Below are positions 61,753 to 64,000 of a stretch of DNA of 64,000 nt, in pieces. Positions within the stretch are counted from its first letter, which is position 1. The number at the start of each line of letters is the position of its first letter. The position numbers were made by a program, and so were the translations under genes. A model generated the notes under the pieces. It was not told the DNA's origin. It made no database searches and saw only the letters and a list, made by a program, of their open reading frames with translations. The DNA comes from Paenibacillus cellulosilyticus. GTDB taxonomy: Bacteria > Bacillota > Bacilli > Paenibacillales > Paenibacillaceae. The DNA is taken from the NCBI RefSeq assembly GCF_003182255.1, contig NZ_QGTQ01000005.1, positions 186,001 through 250,000 on the forward strand, given 5' to 3'.

Positions 61753-62807
61753 CGGCGACTCGCCTCCGTTCCAGCGGCTGTTTCTTTATCCGCGTGCTGT
61801 TCATCGAGCGTGATGTGGCCCTCGTACACCTGCTTAATGACGTGCTCGATGCCGGGCTCATCGATCCGGAAGTCGACGACTTCACCGCAGCGCATCACAG
61901 CCGATGCGACCTCGCTCGCTGTAATGTGGAAGCGGTCGAATCGCAATGAAACATGCTGTCGATCCAGCTTCTCGGCAGTCACCTTCGGCATATGATCAAG
62001 CGCTTCGCGGAGTGCGGGAAGGTCGGCGCTCTGCAGCTGGAAGTGAATGACCCGTTCGCGGGCGAAGCGGTCCTTCACAGCGGCAAGCGTACCATCATAG
62101 ATCAAGCTGCCCTGGTCAATGATGACGAGACGGTTGCATAGATCCTCGATGTCGCCAAGGTCGTGTGTGGTCAGCATAACCGTTGTCCCGTGCTCTTTAT
62201 TGGAGGCACGGATGAACTCGCGAATGCGCTGTTTCACGGCGATATCGAGGCCGATGGTCGGCTCATCGAGATAAACGGTGCGTGGGTTGTGCAGCAGTGC
62301 TGCGGCGAGATCGGCCCGCATCCGCTGACCGAGCGACAGCTTGCGTGCCGTCAGGTGGAGGAAATCCTCCATGCCTAGCAGTTCGATGAACTGATCCAAG
62401 TTGCGTTTGTATTGTGCATCTGGAATTTCATAAATATCTTTCAGCAGCGAGAACGTTTCTGAGATCGGGATGTCCCACCACAGCTGTGTTCGCTGCCCGA
62501 ATACTGCGCCGATCGTACGCGCATTCTCCATCCGATTACGATAAGGATCAATGCCGCCGACGCTGATCGTGCCAGCGCTTGGGATGAGAATGCCGGTTAG
62601 CATCTTGATCGTTGTAGACTTGCCGGCGCCGTTCGGACCGACGTAAGCGACAGTTTCGCCTTCCTCGATGTCGAGATCAATGCCCGCGACAGCCGTTTTA
62701 TCGACATACTTCTGGGTGAAAAGATGTTTGACCGCACCAGCGAGACCTGGCTCTTTCACCGCTTGTCGGAACTGCTTCGTCAGCTGACGAATTTCAATAA
62801 AGCTCAT
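61749..62807 (-). CDS. ABC transporter ATP-binding protein for the ABC-2 exporter
   Basis: This 352-residue ATPase has Walker A YVGPNGAGKST, Q-loop FGQRTQLWWDIP, signature LSLGQRMR, Walker B RTVYLDEPTIGLD and H-loop MLTTHDLGD. The C-terminal ~100 residues are the extra domain usual in the ABC-2 export group (DrrA/NatA-like). It is the first gene of the operon; GAGGGG precedes the ATG. The three genes overlap or nearly abut, so they are coexpressed. Confidence 0.92.
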   Translation of the reverse strand: MSFIEIRQLTKQFRQAVKEPGLAGAVKHLFTQKYVDKTAVAGIDLDIEEGETVAYVGPNGAGKSTTIKMLTGILIPSAGTISVGGIDPYRNRMENARTIGAVFGQRTQLWWDIPISETFSLLKDIYEIPDAQYKRNLDQFIELLGMEDFLHLTARKLSLGQRMRADLAAALLHNPRTVYLDEPTIGLDIAVKQRIREFIRASNKEHGTTVMLTTHDLGDIEDLCNRLVIIDQGSLIYDGTLAAVKDRFARERVIHFQLQSADLPALREALDHMPKVTAEKLDRQHVSLRFDRFHITASEVASAVMRCGEVVDFRIDEPGIEHVIKQVYEGHITLDEQHADKETAAGTEASRR

Positions 62808-62992
62808 TGGATGACCCCTCTCTATTGTCTATTCAGACCCGTAAATCATCACAGTGGAATAATAGAAATTCCATATTATATGAAATAGTATATGAATTCA
62901 ACAGAAAAGAATAGTAGAAATAATGATGTAATCGCTAGTGTGAAGCGGTTGAGTAGTGGGATTCATTAGCTTGCGTGGGGAAGGCAGGTGGA

Positions 62993-63032
62993 TAGGATAC
63001 ATAAAAGTATCCTTAAAAGTATGCTAACTAGC
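62993..63032. repeat. Single family B-type repeat unit
   Basis: GATAGGATACATAAAAGTAT followed by CCTTAAAAGTATGCTAACT is a lone family B element. Its core can form the hairpin GGATAC-ATAAAA-GTATCC. It lies in the gap between the ABC-2 ATPase and the NlpC/P60 terminator. Confidence 0.75.
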
Positions 63033-63078
63033 TCGGTTGGCGGGAGGCAGGCAATGACGCGCCATAAATCAGCATAAA

Positions 63079-63116
63079 ATAACAAACCCCGCTCGAAACC
63101 GAGCGGGGTTTGTTAT
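63079..63116. terminator. Terminator of the NlpC/P60 gene
   Basis: A perfect 17-bp stem ATAACAAACCCCGCTCG/CGAGCGGGGTTTGTTAT with a 4-nt loop. Confidence 0.9.
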
Positions 63117-63154
63117 CGGCATGGCGAACCATGCATATCATGCAGCTTTGCTTC

Positions 63155-63658
63155 TTAGTCTACGTCCGGACCGCCATCGGCTTGGTCGGACGGATCATTG
63201 GCATACTTCTCATAAGATGTAGCGTTCATGACACGGCGTGCAGTCAAGTAACGCTTAACATAATAGGAGTCGCTCAGGCTGCTGATAGTAACGCCTTTGG
63301 AGGAGGAAGCATGAGCGAATTTGCCATCGCCAACATAAATGCCGACGTGGGAAACGCCTTTGCCGCTCGTATTGAAGAATACGAGATCTCCTGCACGCAG
63401 GTCGTCCTTGGCAACTTTCTGGCCAAGTTGGCTTTGATCATAGGACGAATGAGGCAGAGTGATACCGAGTTGCTTAAATACATACATCGTGAAGCCCGAG
63501 CAGTCAAAGCCTTTGGCCGTCGTGCCAGCTGTCTGGTACGGCGTTCCGTAAACGCTATCAACTACGGTGTCGAGCTTCGAGTCCGCGAAAGCGCTTCCTG
63601 CTTGGAAAGCAAGAAGAAGTGCGAGACCCAGGAAAATTGCTGTAATCTTGTTGCGCAC
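63155..63658 (-). CDS. Secreted NlpC/P60 peptidoglycan hydrolase
   Basis: This 167-residue enzyme has a signal peptide (to about residue 25, GSAFA) and an NlpC/P60 domain: catalytic Cys53 in GFDCSGFTMYV, His104 in SHVGIYVGDGKFAHA and His116 as the third residue. It has no SH3 or LysM binding domain. It cleaves D-gamma-glutamyl-meso-DAP bonds in peptidoglycan. The start is GTG 63658 behind GGGAGGAG. Control by the c-di-AMP riboswitch just upstream ties wall cutting to osmotic or turgor signalling. Confidence 0.92.
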   Translation of the reverse strand: MRNKITAIFLGLALLLAFQAGSAFADSKLDTVVDSVYGTPYQTAGTTAKGFDCSGFTMYVFKQLGITLPHSSYDQSQLGQKVAKDDLRAGDLVFFNTSGKGVSHVGIYVGDGKFAHASSSKGVTISSLSDSYYVKRYLTARRVMNATSYEKYANDPSDQADGGPDVD

Positions 63659-63677
63659 GTTGAAGTGCTCCTCCCAT

Positions 63678-63817
63678 TGCCTACGAGGTTAGCTGTGGGG
63701 TTCGGTTGAAGGTCCCCTATGATTCCCTCAGACCGGCTTGTCCAACGGACATACGCGGTCGGGCTCAATTCACCCAGTGTGGTTCCCCCGTTTTCGTACA
63801 CGGAAATTCGGCAGTGT
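63678..63817 (-). promoter_or_regulatory. c-di-AMP riboswitch (ydaO/yuaA type)
   Basis: Read on the minus strand, the leader contains CTGCCGAATTTCCG, ACGGGGGAACCA, TGGGTGAAT, GGGGACCTTCAACCGAACCC and ACAGCTAACCTCGTAGGC in the right order, the conserved blocks of the ydaO class. A -10-like TACAAT lies at 63821-63826 (plus strand ATTGTA). c-di-AMP binding normally turns expression off. The NlpC/P60 start follows after ~20 nt, so control could act on the ribosome binding site or by a short terminator. Confidence 0.92.
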
Positions 63818-63959
63818 TTGATTGTACAAGGGGTAATAATTCGTAGTTTATGAAGAAAATCCTTCCTGCGTGTCGAATTTCTAATAATTCTCATGAATAG
63901 AGTAGGAATTCGTAAGTTTTATGAGAGAATCTCTCATTTTAGGGCCGGAAAACTCGAAA

Positions 63960-63989
63960 AAGGACCGCGCTTTCACAGCTGCGGTCCTT
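63960..63989. terminator. Terminator at the right edge of the window
   Basis: AAGGACCGC/GCGGTCCTT form a 9-bp stem with an inner GCT/AGC pairing and TTCTAT after it. It probably ends a gene beyond the window. Confidence 0.7.
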
Positions 63990-64000
63990 CTATAGGGCGA

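Overview
The window looks like a chromosomal segment of a low-to-mid GC Gram-positive spore-former of the Paenibacillus type. The evidence is strong AGGAGG-type ribosome binding sites with frequent TTG/GTG starts, an S-layer-homology protein, an RCC1 plus copper-amine-oxidase-N surface protein, glutamate racemase, meso-diaminopimelate dehydrogenase, LplB/LplC-type sugar permeases, several AraC regulators, and an NlpC/P60 gene behind a c-di-AMP (ydaO-type) riboswitch. I see no rRNA, tRNA, phage, transposase or CRISPR array. Species assignment is inference.

Layout. 1-4.4 kb: truncated SLH protein, a fatty acid hydroxylase-type protein, and a Fur-controlled siderophore uptake operon (binding protein and two permeases, no ATPase). 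4.4-6 kb: large tandem hairpin-repeat arrays. 6-13 kb: a short FtsH-like protease, an ECF41 sigma factor with its AhpD-like target gene, an HD phosphohydrolase, an acetyltransferase and an unusual dihydroorotate dehydrogenase-like/membrane fusion. 13-20 kb: a five-gene operon (metallophosphoesterase, tyrosine phosphatase, sugar-type ABC transporter) and a GntR regulator. 20-27.8 kb: small regulatory, membrane and housekeeping genes and one broken lipoprotein gene. 27.8-28.5 kb: a second pair of repeat arrays. 28.6-37.5 kb: glutamate racemase, an MFS efflux pump, an RCC1 surface protein, a DMT transporter, and an AraC gene meeting a PhyH-HEAT fusion tail to tail. 37.7-48.2 kb: an Lpl-type sugar ABC operon behind a leader terminator, a heterodimeric ABC exporter with an apparent CTG start, and a Gfo/Idh plus TIM-barrel sugar operon with a divergent AraC regulator. 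48.5-54 kb: glutamate dehydrogenase, meso-DAP dehydrogenase, a cytochrome/molybdopterin fusion with an internal Tat motif, and a class III aminotransferase. 54-64 kb: 185-bp repeats, a thioesterase, a Dabb protein, an ECF sigma/anti-sigma pair, a putative sensor, an ABC-2 transporter operon and the riboswitch-controlled NlpC/P60 hydrolase.

The most distinctive feature is a set of intergenic arrays that look different in sequence (families A, B and C here) but share one architecture: an ATAG-like box, about 16-17 bases that in A and many B units form a small hairpin, a TAA box, and a spacer, repeating every 50-51 bp. They occupy at least five intergenic regions plus one single copy. Families A and B lie side by side at two distant loci. 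Stem base changes are compensated within the A array, which suggests that the structure itself is kept.

Other points worth following up are the DHODH-like fusion with a duplicated membrane module, the probable dual Sec/Tat molybdoenzyme, the ECF41 target promoter, two short leader transcripts ending in similar terminators, and the CTG start of the ABC exporter.
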